From Astropecten irregularis (Eukaryota > Echinodermata > Asteroidea > Paxillosida > Astropectinidae): DNA of 64,000 nt. The position numbers and the translations under genes were made by a program. A model generated the notes under the pieces. The model was not told the DNA's origin and searched no databases. It saw only the letters and a program-made list of their open reading frames with translations. The DNA lies in contig OZ020252.1 of assembly GCA_963971285.1 (NCBI GenBank), forward strand, positions 20,435,662 to 20,499,661. Reading direction: 5' to 3'. Positions 26,300-37,850 of the stretch are shown here, in pieces (position 1 is the stretch's first letter; each line of letters starts with the position of its first letter).

Positions 26300-29200
26300 T
26301 GATTGTGCAATGCTTAGGGTACAGTGTAAGGTAGAAATGCATCTTTAACACAGATATTACCTTATACTTAATCATGGAGACCATTACACGGATTTCCGTT
26401 GAGCCGATTTGCATGATTATAGGAAAAGTCAAGAAACCGAATGGAAGCAGTACAGGGGATAGCCGGCAAATTTAGGCAGGTCAAACCCATTTACCTGATT
26501 TTGTTTGGCCAATCAAAACAATGTATGTGCTAAGCAAATTGTTGTGCTTACCAGGTTAATGAGTGTGACTTTACATCTGTCTTTACATTGGCAGGTAACC
26601 ATATATACAGTGACTGACACAACAAAAACTGCACAACGAGAGACGATAGCTAATACAGGCTCGATGTGAAGTTTACCAGTTATTTTGGTGGGAGCGGGAA
26701 CCCAGACTTGTTGACTGAGAGGGACCAGACGAAGATAAATGATACCGAGTCTCCCCTAGCCCTCTCCTATCCCTGATGGCGGGCATCATCGTATACAATG
26801 CCGCGTGGTGATTTCACAAGATGAAACTTTAGAGGCATTCGCAACCGTTGCTAGGCGACGAGGCCTGCTTGGAGATGAAAGGTTGTAACTGTAGAAGTAT
26901 TGGCGGGAAATTGTCAGGAGAGTTCTGGGTTTCGGGTTTTTGGTCTCGAAAGTGATTTGATGAATCACGAGGCGTCGTCGCGGACATGGTCCTTCTTGTA
27001 AATCCTGTTTCGACATAAGGAATGTGCACAACCCTGAGCTACAAATACAGCTGACAAGAGAAAGCTTTGTAAAGGTCCATACTCCCATGCGATTCTTAGT
27101 CCTACATCTATACAAAATAACAGATGTTTTATGGTCCCAATCAATGTTCTCACTTTACACCAGTTTCAGTGTCTTTTCACTCATTATTCAAACATCTAAT
27201 TTGCATTCCCATTATTCAAGAGCTGTGATGTCATTCCATGGTTGCCATAGTAACAAGTTAATTTTTGCTGAAAGATTCAAGATTGTCACGGTTAGCTTCT
27301 TTTCAAATGTTTCATCAGTCAATGATAATAATATGTCGGCTGCTTTTGCAAAACCGCCCATTTCTTGGAACGGTCTTTGCTTTTGCTTTTTAAAATTTGT
27401 TTATTTTGATTATCTGATGCAGTTTTCTTCATTAGCTTACACAAAAAGCGCCGCCGTAGTTAGGCCCATGGCAACCATTTTTCAACGATGCCCTTTACGA
27501 TTATTGTTTCAGAATGAGGTACATCGTAAGGTTTGTCCTAAAAATATAGTGTAACTGAACAGACTGAACTTGAAAGAAAACGACCACAGAGCTTGAATTG
27601 GGGCGTCTAGATGTTGCTGTATTAAACATGATCATGAGCTCAACGTTAATATTATTCATTTATTTATCAAAATATTTATTGCAAGATATTGCAAGACCCC
27701 CGGCTATTAAGGGAATGAGCAGATGATGAACGCCCATTGCAATGACTAGCGCGGTGTGAATATCATTAAAATCGAGGACAAAGTATTCTAGGTTTCACAT
27801 TTACAAAAAAGGGTGAAGATTGTACCATGTTTGCATCGATTGAACGTGTATTATTTTGTTTGTTTAACCAGTCAACATCGCGCGGCAAGTAACGCGTACA
27901 CAGAAGCCAGCCTCGTCACCATTGAGAAATGCTTTTTTTTTTCTCCACAAGTTCATAAAAGGATAGAAATTGATGCGAACCTGTATAGTCATAGAATTAT
28001 GATCGTAATCGCATTTTGTGACGAATTATGAAGGTATTTTTTCACCCAGTCTGACTTCATGACATCTGTTTGATGCATCGTGGAGTTCATATGTTTATCG
28101 ACCCTGTACTTTTATTCTGACGGTTGATCGAGGCCATTATCACACGAGTGACTAATTTGAGTGCATTATTACATGTAGGATTCACAATTCAACTGGCTAC
28201 GGACGACTTTCTAAGGAGAACGAGGAGCGCGCCCTCTGTTGGTCGAAATAAAAGCCGGCTTGAGTGACGAACAGCGAATTTACAATCGGTGTTTTATTTC
28301 CTTTCTCCGTGAAGAAACTTTGCCCAGTAGGTGCGTGCCCTCAGATTTTACATGCAACAAAAAAAACCCGATTTAGACAACATGGCCATCAGAATGTACA
28401 AATCCTACAGCGAGCTTACAATAACCAAACGATTTAGTACAAATCTGTATATCGATGACTGAAAACTCGAAATAAAAACCAGACAATTTTATGTTTGATT
28501 TTGGAAACGCAGGGCTGGTGCTGCTTGCTCTAACATAGAATATTGGCTGCATGATTAAGAAATATGTTTGAATTCAGGTTGATTAGTAGGATTGCTGCCT
28601 GAAGGTAATGGCGGTACCCTGCGTCATATCTGAGAGAATCCAACGAGATGCAATCAGTGTTAAAATAACTTGATGATGATCAGTTTTCATCAAACAAAAA
28701 CTAGACAATAATTCAAGCCGTCTTGCACGGAAGATGATACCACAAAACTGGTAAAAATGTCTGCCTATTTGGCTGGGCTATTAAATCAGGCGTCGCTATC
28801 TGGTCCGTGACTCCGCGTTTATAAATGCGTTTATGAATCCGACACGTGAGTAATCAAATGTGGAATTCTTTGTTATTTTGTTTGGCTGGAAAAGACATTC
28901 TGCAGATTTATTTCTTTTAAATCGTTTATCATTGACTAAACAATATAAACGGCAGCGGTAAACAGCGGGGTCCATAGCCCTGGTGTATAGTGGTATTGTG
29001 ACAATTTGTCAAAAGATGCCCGAGATACGAGAGCCCCCCGGCCCAGGTTTATCTATTTTGCTCGGCTGATTCTTAATTCCCCGGACCGACCATCTCATGA
29101 TTCTCATCATCCAAACATTGTAACTATGGATGTTTAATCTTCATTTCATTGGGGGACCACCGTCAATATTTCCCCGGTCCGTCTCCCTGTCTCTCGCCCG

Positions 29201-29807
29201 CTCGTTCAGCCCGGCGACGTTCCGGTGCTTTGGAGTCCGTTTCCCAACCATGAGTCACCTACTCTGCGGTTTCACGACCGAGGCAATTTCTCATCCTTTC
29301 TTCTCTTTCTTCATTTTTTCCCCTCTCTCTCTCCCTCCACTGCGTCTAATTTTTTTGAGAAGCAATCAATATTAATTATTTTAACAGTGTAATTATATTG
29401 GGGGCATTTATTTTAGCCAATGAGAACAGGGACGCGTTGAGAGAGAGTCGGAGACGGGGTGGAAAGTGCGAGAGGCGAGACTGGCAGAGACGCATCGCGT
29501 GGATGAAGTGAGTAATCTTCCGGCCAGTCACGAGGAGTTCACGGTCAGAATGAGACACATTGGTGGTCCGCGACACGACGAGACTTCTTTAATATTTGAG
29601 TCGTATTACTCATCCTCATGATTTCGTCGCCTTTATGTTGCTCATTATTTTATACTGTACATTTACAATAATTGAACTTTTTATACACACTCCATGCAGG
29701 ATAACAAAGATGCTTTTTCGCATATTCCGTATACTCATAGCAAAACGCACCGAACATTATTTGAGTAGATTTGGGAAGTTTTTGCAGCGGTATTTTCGAT
29801 TGGAATT
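26300..29807. other. Gene-free stretch
   Basis: No supported gene. The longest frame (27024-27554, +, 176 codons) has no recognisable domain and looks like chance or an old pseudogene. A perfect RFX X-box lies within it at 27241. An AGAGGGCGC core (minus) lies at about 28229-28237. GC-rich bases at 29030-29260 next to AT-rich bases at 29370-29400 could be regulatory. Confidence 0.35.
27241..27254 (+). promoter_or_regulatory. RFX X-box match
   Basis: GTTGCCATAGTAAC fits the full inverted-repeat X-box consensus GTNRCC-N2-RGYAAC bound by RFX factors, which typically control ciliary genes. No gene start is evident next to it, so its function is uncertain. Confidence 0.35.
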
Positions 29808-30117
29808 ATATAATACATGATTGGTAAAGGTCACAGAACAGCGCTCACACTTTATCCGATCCAGCAAAAACCTGTGCTAATTTGAGCTCAATCGGACATC
29901 TGAGTCACGAGAAAATTTTTCTTATGAAACGTAAATAATTGTTTTGATCTTGCCCCGAGATCAAAACTGTTTTCGGTCTTTGTTTGACTAATTTATGGAT
30001 AAATACACCATTTCAGACGGTATGTTAATACACAGTACCAGCACCATCTTCATACCCTGAAAGTTAGGTAAATCTGATCATTTGGGTATATTGCCAATCC
30101 TGTAATTACCTTTAACG
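29808..30117 (+). repeat. Family A element, near full length
   Basis: It runs from ATAATACATGATTGGTAAAG to the inverted end CCAATCCTGTAATTACCTTT. The interior has GAGCTCAATCGGACATCTGA and TTTTCGGTCTTTGTTTGACT. This copy has the clearest roughly 20-bp inverted ends. Confidence 0.75.
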
Positions 30118-31159
30118 ATTCTGATTTTGATTATGTCCACGATCCGTCTGGCAATGGACACATCATTCGAAAACATGGCAACATGTACAAACCAAAATTC
30201 AAGTGCAGTGTGACAAGTACCGTCTTTTCTTTTTTTGTGCTGGTGCTAAGGAGAACTTTGGTATCCAATGATCACCAGTGTGCATTTTCGAGGTCGACCA
30301 ATAACCCCGTGCCCCGTGTACAAGCTTTATGAACCTGGCCTTGTTGAATCCAATAATGAATGTGCAGCACAGCAGGGCTTCATCCAATAGAATCAACTCA
30401 AACAAGAAAACATAGATTTGTTGGCCTTCGCTTAAGGTTACACTTTCATTATACTCAAAGTCACGTCTGACTTGAATTTTGGACTTGGACCCGAAAGAGA
30501 GAACACAGGATTGAAATCAAGGTTCAAGGAGTCAATTATAAGACTGGGAGATGACAAAGGAGAGGAATGGGGAGCATAAGACGGGGAATTGAAACGGCGA
30601 AAAGTAAGAAACGCTCCGCCGCGCTCTATACTGCAGGGGACGGTACGCTCCCTGATACACCACAGGGCCAATTACATGAATCGCAAGACGGATTCGTGTA
30701 TAAGGAAATAAAATACACTGACGACAAAGAGATATGACCCATCGAGGCGACCATTATCAAGAATGAGACAAGAACATTAACAAAATGCGTCTGAGCTGCA
30801 AACAAGAAGTATACTTGGTGATGAAAAGGGGCGTAGTCACTGGCTTCATACGGGGAACGGGAAGAAAAGACCAAGACACAGCCTGAACCTATTCACGTGC
30901 CACGAGCGAATGCCGGTCTGCATCTGGCGCGTTGAATCCACGATCTCTTTTGGCGAGTCCACGTGTTTGATTTTCAAGTCTCAACCACAATAGGTCCTGG
31001 TTTGTGTGTCCTTATGCAAGGCACTTTACCACAGTGATGAGTAATTTTTTGCTTCTCTCACATCTACGAATAAACGGCGTAGAACTAGTAAATCGGCCCA
31101 GAATTTGGTGAGCCTTCGTGGGCTTAAAACGCCCGCTGGGTCATTCCGGCTTCTTAGAA
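30118..31159. other. Gene-free stretch
   Basis: I see no gene, RNA gene or named repeat. The open frames on the minus strand (30199-30874) have no domain resemblance. Confidence 0.4.
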
Positions 31160-31246
31160 AAGTCATGGTTACGAAGGAAAACCCATCGCATCCTACGTAT
31201 GCATTATAACTCCTGCGAGTTACGATGAGTTTGGTGGAATCGACCC
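31160..31246. repeat. Foldback element MITE-1, copy 2 (left end eroded)
   Basis: The right end has GAGTTACGATGAGTTTGGTG followed by GAATCGACCC, and the interior has AACCCATCGCATCCTACGTA. The left inverted end is too diverged to define. Confidence 0.6.
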
Positions 31247-31304
31247 AAGGCCAACATGTCCAAAATTGACGAACCAACAGCTTATAACCTCAGGAGACCT
31301 GTAG

Positions 31305-31435
31305 TCGATTTCACAAAGATTTACGATTCATATTTTAGATAAGTTGTACCTGTTTCCATAGTAACTGGCATTGTGACTTTACTTAGCAATTAGATTGATT
31401 GATGCATCTTACGATCTGTCCTTTCGTGAAATCGA
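31305..31435. repeat. Foldback element MITE-2, copy 1
   Basis: The inverted ends are CGATTTCACAAAG and CTTTCGTGAAATCG, related to MITE-1 ends but with a different interior (TTTCCATAGTAACTGGCATT, TTACTTAGCAATTAGA). It matches 57702-57846. Confidence 0.7.
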
Positions 31436-32984
31436 GCAAAGGGCGTTCTTTTGAGCAATGATACGATAATTTCTCTGGTGGCTGCATGCTAGTAAGCTAC
31501 TGGTGTCTCCAATATCTATATATTTAGGGCTCAAACACTTTGGCTTTTGTTTCAATCCATCATGCGAAACGGAATATATAATTGAGAAACACAGAAAGGG
31601 CTTTGACTTATTCCTATGAAAGGAGGCATTCATTATTCGCAACTGGTTTCTGGATAACTGGCCGACTAGAAGTAGGTCTATGTCTTTCAGCAGCTCCCAG
31701 CGACCGTGAAAGCGAAGATAAAGACACTTCAGTATTCAGGGACAATGAAGACTGTCATAATTTCAGAAGAGGAGTGAGAAGTGATTTTGGCGATGATCCA
31801 GGCGATGTCATCTTGCTCCCATCCAAAACCGAAGAAAAAGAGGGAGATGGGATGAGTAACAATGGCGGTTTAACGGGGAGTACGGTACGGTCCGCTCGAC
31901 CATGAGATCAAATTAAACCGCGCCGAACAAAAGGCCCATCATCCCCACGATGCTCTCTGTCAATTCACGGTCGTTCTTGCTTTGCTCTCTACTGGCACGG
32001 TACTTAATGACCATTGAGCGGAGAAAACAAGATGCCACATGGATAACAATAGCAAGGCTGAATCAATCATGTATACACAGAAAATCTCTAAGAAATATGA
32101 GAAATATGACCGGTATGATTCATCGCTGGCGATCTCAAGTATTTTTTTGTGTACCGTATAGTTTCACACTGATAACGAGTATAGCATTATAAGCGGTGAA
32201 TCACTACGAGGTATTTTCAGTGTGGATCTGAAGGCAGGGAGCTTTGTCGGGGTTCCCCCTGGGAATAGATTATTGCGAGTGCTCGCTACAGGGTAACTTA
32301 TTCTGCCCTCTCTCCTCGGTCTTTCTTTCCTTTCTTCTCATTTCATCCGGCATGGTGGTGTCAACTTCCCGTCATATTTGATTCCATGAGGGGAGGACGG
32401 CAGAGTTTTGTCCGTCACTTGTTTCATGGGGGCTGTGGTGTGTTTGTGAAGGCGCAGGTGTTGATATGGGGGATTACAGTCCTCAAGTCAGATTGAATTT
32501 GGGGCACAGGCGCCCTGACAATATTCGCGTTATTGTAAGGGAGATGAAGTAACTCATTTTTGTATAAACCGCGCCCTAAATAATGAACTCGGGGTAACAA
32601 TGCAGGAGGACAGCGAAGACAAACAGACTGTGGGTCTCTTGAGGGCGCTGTATCGACGCCATGTTTGAGTACAATTTAAAAAAATGAAAATTATATCCGA
32701 TGGAATACAATACACTTGGATTGAATAGAGTCCACTTCAAAATTGGTTTTACATTATTCTGAAATTTCGTGCAACTTCCGAGATGGCGAATTGCACATTC
32801 AGTCCGGGAAGAAGATGGATACAAATAAAAATACTTATGATGTATGGTTAAAGACACTCTCAATATTGACACGGCACTGAAAGAACAGCCACTCGGGGGC
32901 AAAGTTGGTACCGGTATACTAAGACGAAATGTTTGGCTACAGGGACCAAATCATGACAAGCAGGCCCAAAGCTCCCTCCCAAGC
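31436..32984. other. Gene-free stretch with one doubtful exon
   Basis: A possible internal exon at 31691-31884 (+) follows a good acceptor (TATGTCTTTCAG) and encodes an acidic, Asp/Glu-rich stretch. Its donor (ACG then GTACGG) is poor and no partner exons were found, so I do not call a gene. Otherwise nothing was seen. Confidence 0.25.
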
Positions 32985-33132
32985 CGACCTACGATCAATC
33001 GCAACTCGAGTTACGAAGGATAGCCCATCGTAAGGAGGCATATCCTATGTATATATAGGACTGCAATGCATCATAACTCCATAAGTCCTGCGATTGATAG
33101 TAAGTTACGATGAGTTTGGTGAAATCGACCCC
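32985..33132. repeat. Foldback element MITE-1, copy 3 (paralogous empty site)
   Basis: It carries CGCAACTCGAGTTACGAAGG, GACTGCAATGCATCATAACT and GATAGTAAGTTACGATGAG, ending GTGAAATCGACC. The uninterrupted GATAGTAAGTTACG at 33096-33109 is the intact form of the site split by the 708-bp insertion in the copy at 46535-47384. Confidence 0.75.
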
Positions 33133-35629
33133 CGTGTATCGCTTGTTATATGTGGCTCGATTTTGCAGACAGAGCGATCGACTGGAAGAAACACTTTCCT
33201 CACTCTGCCGCACCGCGGCGCCCTTCTGGTGCGGAGACCATGACTGTGACTAACAATGGTATAAAACATCAAACTCAGAACAAAAGGAATTCCCTCTCTG
33301 TGAATTGTAAATCTGTTGATTTTCCAACCCTCCCCTCTTTCTCTCTCTCTTATTTTGGGGTCTTTGAAATTTAATAAAGACGGCGTCCAAGGCGGGCATG
33401 ATTAATGATGTGCATGTCATGACTCCACAGAAATCTAGTCCCGGGTTTTAGACCGACATGACGGACAGCTATATAACCAGTCCTCCCCCTCCCCCCTCTC
33501 TCTCCCTCCTCGGTGAAATGTAAAACCTGGATGATATGATTCTTGGTGAGTCACTGGGCTCTAACGGCAAGAGAAGAGCGGTGCCAAACAAAAGCCGGAT
33601 AAAACGCGACACTGCGATGACACACTGCGCTATAAGCCTATTAGGCCTGGTAGTGGCAGGACACTTTCTTGCTATTTGCCCGAGGAAAACGAAACGGAGG
33701 AGAGGGTAAAAAAAAAATAATATCACCCGGTCATTGTAGCCACAATCACAAGAAGCCGGTATAATTACCGGGCGATAAAACCTCCCCACACATTAATCTT
33801 CGTGTAGATCTTTTTGATGGATCTTGGAACGGTATTAAAACTGGAAAAAGAGTAGGAGTAGGTTCCAGGAATGACTGTGATTGGTTAGGGTCACTTTAGT
33901 GGAAACATTATCACGCTTGACAACGGATGGACAATTTCGAAAGTTGTGTTCCGTCTATGAACGATTTAAAACAAAAGAAAGACAAGCAACAGATAGAAAG
34001 ATGAGCCGATGATTGATCGGAAAGATAGGGAAAGTTTGCCCATAAAATGACGGTGTGTTATAGTGGTGTTAGAATTAACAAGTATGAAGGCAAACTCCTA
34101 GATGTAAGGCGACATGTTTAAATCAATAAGGATAGGCCTACAATGTGAATAACAAAAACAATGTTCGGAGTTGCTCATTGCTGAAACCCAACGGAAAGGA
34201 CATGTATCTTTCTCTATTCACATCCGCCACCCATTGAAGGTACATTACAGAATTGGTAGCATACCCAAACGGAAATGTTCACAGATTTACGTATAACTGA
34301 TACATTCTTCTGATGTTATCTGCTTTTCAATTTCATGTTTCACTTTTGGGAAGCATTTCCGAAATTCTTGATGACTCACGGCCAGCTAGCCATACAGTCC
34401 ATTGGATAACACGTCAAGAGATTGTTTGTTTCAATAAGCATACTTCTGTAACATCCTTGCAATTCGAAATTTATCCGAGGCGCCTTTAGTACACAGTGTC
34501 TTATCACTGTTAGTCCCCCGGGCTATACGGTGTGTCGAGAGAAAGCAGTGAGGGAGGAAGCTGCAATTTGAGCAATGAGAGATGACAATAGCCTGCCGAG
34601 AGGCCACAATATTCTTGACAGAACGGGAGGTCCTTTAAGCGATTTAATAGACAATGATGCCCTGTGTATGATTTGAACAGAGGAACTCCGGGAGGAAGAA
34701 AGAAAAGAGAGAATGAGTACAAAGCTCGATCACAAATCATTCGCAAAAGAAAACGGGAAGCACGTGCTTTCATTATTTGCCTGACAGGCAGGTCAAATAT
34801 TCAATGCCCTTAGCAGAAAAAAAAACAAAGATTGAGGGCACTATACTGCTTTCGCGGTTCGGTTTTTGATAACAAAGAGGGCGCTGTCCATCTTGAAGAC
34901 TTCGTTAATTAACGTGTGTACTGGGTTACACGCGAAGAATGCTTCACGTTATTTCTTTAAGAAAATAGCCGCTTATTTTTAAATGATGCTGATTCCTTGA
35001 AAGATGCCAACCGCCAATGTCATTGTTTGTAGCTAGCAAGCTATTCCAGTAAGTTGGACATAATAAAACTGTCAAATTCAGTAACTTACCTTGGGTTATC
35101 ATGGGGGAGGTCACGTCAGTCCATATGCGCAAAATAAGTCCAACTTCGCCGAAATTAGTTTCAAACTTCTCAGCTGTCCCGGGTTCAAATCCATCCGATT
35201 TTGACATCTTTCAGGAAACGTGAAAGCCTAGTGCTTGCAGAAACTTTATTTATTGTGGTGGTTTTTGTAAGGGAGCTAATACTGAAAAGGCACAAAATTT
35301 AAATTCTGTACGTGCTGCATAATGCATACAAATGAAATCCACGTGCGGTCAGTATAGCGGATAGAACCAGCGCCCTCTGTTGTTGACACATTACCGAACC
35401 TTCCCAAATTTCATCCCTGAATTTATAAATTATTGAGCATAGCTTGGACTACAATTGAATTTTAATAACTCCAAACTGAAGCTTACTCAAGTTAGAGGTG
35501 ATGAGATTTACTGAGATCTTTTATGTAGATGAAAACGGCCCTATCACAGTTTAACTTGCTAGCTCCGTCACTTGAAGTTGAAGACGTTTGACTCTTTGAG
35601 TTCTTAATCTTGTTGTATCCTTGTTGTAG
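33133..35629. other. Upstream region of the acyltransferase gene
   Basis: No gene supported. AGAGGGCGC cores lie at 34876-34884 (+) and 35369-35379 (-), the latter about 270 bases before the first coding exon. The GNAT promoter and any 5' non-coding exon should be here but cannot be placed. A family A end lies at 34237-34303. Confidence 0.35.
34237..34303 (-). repeat. Family A terminal fragment
   Basis: GAAGGTACATTACAGAATTG is followed by TACCCAAACGGAAATGTTCA, the family A terminal and subterminal sequence. The element body is absent. Confidence 0.6.
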
Positions 35630-35645
35630 GTCAACAAAAGCACCA

Positions 35646-37150
35646 ATGGCATCTCTGCTTACTAGGCTGGGTTTGCTTTCACCCTTACGTACAACGTCAG
35701 CAACAACAATCAGCATCAGTAGACTACTATCTTGTGCTCCTGGTCCAGTGTCCCCACAGGGAGAGAATGGCACAACCACCAGCCACTCCAACCAGTCGCA
35801 TCCAAAGCCTGGAAGTTTCAAAATCCGGCAGCTTCACCCGAGGGAGGTTTCGGTGCTTTCAAACAGTCAACCTGTAGAGGGCGCCAGACTGAGGAATGAA
35901 GACCTGCGGTTGATGTACAACACCGACCCCAACGGGTTCTTTCTTGCGACCACGGACGATGGCAACGTTGTGGGTACGATCGCGGCCATGCGCCAGAGCG
36001 ACACATTGGGGTTTATCGGATTCCATCACCTGACGGACTCGTTCTCCGAGGAAGGGCCAAAGCTGTGGGAAGCAGCGATGGCATATCTTGGCAACAGAAA
36101 TGTTGGGATAGAGGTTGGATTATTGGACGACGTTGAGAAATATGAAGGATTAGGGTTCAAAGAGGAGTGGAGGAACGGGTGTTTTAAGGCGAGTATTTCA
36201 CACCATACTCTATGGGCGTTTACGAAGCGGAGGCTTAGGCTCAGGCTCTGACATGCTGAAAATAAAGGTTGTGGTTTTTCACTGAAGCTCTGTATTCTTT
36301 TTCAAACCAGAGAATCTACTTCCAAACCGTAGCCAAAAGCCTCTATTATGATACCCGTTATTTCAGAATGGATTCACGAAATGGAGCCAGAGCCTGAGCC
36401 TCTGTTTCGTAAATGCCATGACTCCCTAGAAGATACCTTGTATGTTTTGCTTGAAATGTCACATCGTTTCACTTTGGACTCACTGACGATAAGCTCTGTT
36501 AAGCTTACAACAATAAACCTTTTTCCCTCTTCTAGGGATCCGGAATTCCCCTACTACCCGAGGTACAGACCAACAAACTCTTGAGGCCAGTAGCCGATAT
36601 GGGTTATGGTAGAGTGGTAGACTTTGACACTGAGATCTGCGGTGAGCAACGGGTGAAGTTTCTTCTCAGCTGGCTCAAGACAGATAACCCAAGTTCTGCT
36701 CAAGCCATCTTGGAAGGTGAGGGACCACTTCAGTTCTGTTTTAAAACGATTTATGTGGCATTTCTGTTGCTGTTGTTTTCAACTATATACTTAACATGGC
36801 TTTTTCTTTTAGTTCTTTGCTAAGCTTCTCTCTTTTCATCTCATGCAGGCAATCGTGTCGTCGGTTATGGCGTCATCCGCCCTCTTTTAAAAGCCTCCAC
36901 TCATTCGATCGGTCCCCTTCTGGCTGAGAATACGGCTGTTGCTCAGGTTCTTCTCTTGTCCCTGCTGAGCTCAGTACCTCAGCAAGCTCTCTTCATCCAC
37001 TCGCCTCTTGTCAACCCTTCCTTCACAAGACTCCTAGAGACGGATCTCCGCATGGAGCAGGTGAATGAGACAGTCCGGATGTACACCAAGGGCAATCCGG
37101 GCGTGGACATCCGCAAGGTGTTTGGCATTCTGAGTAAAGATACGAGCTAA
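35646..37150 (+). CDS. GNAT-family acyltransferase, YitH/HolE-like, probably mitochondrial (341 aa)
   Basis: Coding exons are 35646-36188, 36536-36716 and 36849-37150 (phases 0 and 1). The start ATG lies 16 bases after a clear acceptor (TTGTTGTAG at 35621-35629), so a 5' non-coding exon is likely. Residues 1-39 contain Arg7, Arg15 and Arg26 and no acidic residue, like a mitochondrial presequence. Residues about 58-180 form a GNAT fold, with VVGTIAAMRQSDTLGFIGFH (core strands), KLWEAAMAYLGNRNVGIEVG and the closing EKYEGLGFKEEW. The acetyl-CoA motif (R/Q-x-x-G-x-G/A) is degenerate (TDSFSEEGPKLW). Residues about 185-341 match the second domain of YitH/HolE-like N-acyltransferases. The substrate is unknown. 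The first intron has a GC donor and holds a family B repeat. Confidence 0.85.
36215..36417. repeat. Family B foldback element, copy 3, in GNAT intron 1
   Basis: The ends GGCGTTTACGAAGCGGAGGC and CTGTTTCGTAAATGCC are inverted relatives, and the interior is the reverse of the 4811 and 14205 copies. ATG flanks both sides (36212-36214, 36418-36420), possibly a target duplication. It lies only 26 bases after the splice donor. Confidence 0.75.
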
Positions 37151-37728
37151 TGATGACGTTACACTAACAAGCCAAGCAGCCTTGCATATCTGTTGGATAT
37201 GGGTCGTTGGAGACCAGAGTGTCAGAAACAGATTTCAGAATGCCAAAGGGAAATTGATTTATGGAGTGCGGATCAGAGCCTTCAGAAGACCTCTAGATGA
37301 ATCAGGTCCAACGTGTGTACTGTATCGAACATCTCCCATTCAATGTCGAGATTGGTTTTTTTAAAGACTTATACAAGTCTCCAGCAAGTCTGATAATGCA
37401 AACTTCTGAGAAATCTATGCATGAAGATTTAGAACGTAGTTTAGGCCTATACAGCATGATATGGTTATTATGATTTGAACTTGAAGTTATGGGAGATAAA
37501 AATCTGTTTAAAAATCCATACGGAAATGCCAAGTGGAGCAAGAAGAAAGTTTAACTTGACATTCAAGGTCAGTATAAATCTGAGCTGTGATTTGCCTCTT
37601 TGTAAATCAGAATTTCATCATGTCGCTACAATTCAGTTAATACATTGAATCAGGAGTTGATATAACTATGCAGTTTTAATATTGTGCATAACAATGACAC
37701 ATTCAAGCATCCAGATACGTATCAGTGA

Positions 37729-37734
37729 AATAAA
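37729..37734 (+). terminator. Candidate poly(A) signal of the GNAT gene
   Basis: AATAAA lies 579 bases after the stop codon in AT-rich DNA. A second AATAAA at 37862 is an alternative. Confidence 0.45.
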
Positions 37735-37844
37735 GTTTGGGTAACATTATCCAATATTCCTATATGCATCTGTAAGTAAAATCTGTCTTAACAGTCAGCC
37801 CCCTTTGTCATTTCGACTTTCTTTGAAGATGCAGAAACACACAT

Positions 37845-37850
37845 TTTATT
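37845..37850 (-). terminator. Candidate poly(A) signal of YEATS2
   Basis: Minus-strand AATAAA about 950 bases after the YEATS2 stop codon. ATTAAA at 38022-38027 is nearer and equally possible. Confidence 0.35.

Noticed and set aside
27024-27554. 176-codon plus-strand frame
   Set aside because: No domain, no repeat match, no supporting splice sites or neighbours. Length alone is not enough in 64 kb.
35610-35645. Upstream ATG at 35610 as GNAT start
   Set aside because: It lies before a clear splice acceptor (AG at 35628-35629), so those bases are intronic.
36189-36251. Extension of the GNAT first exon to the stop at 36251
   Set aside because: The extra residues come from the family B repeat. 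The in-phase GC donor restores the conserved second domain.
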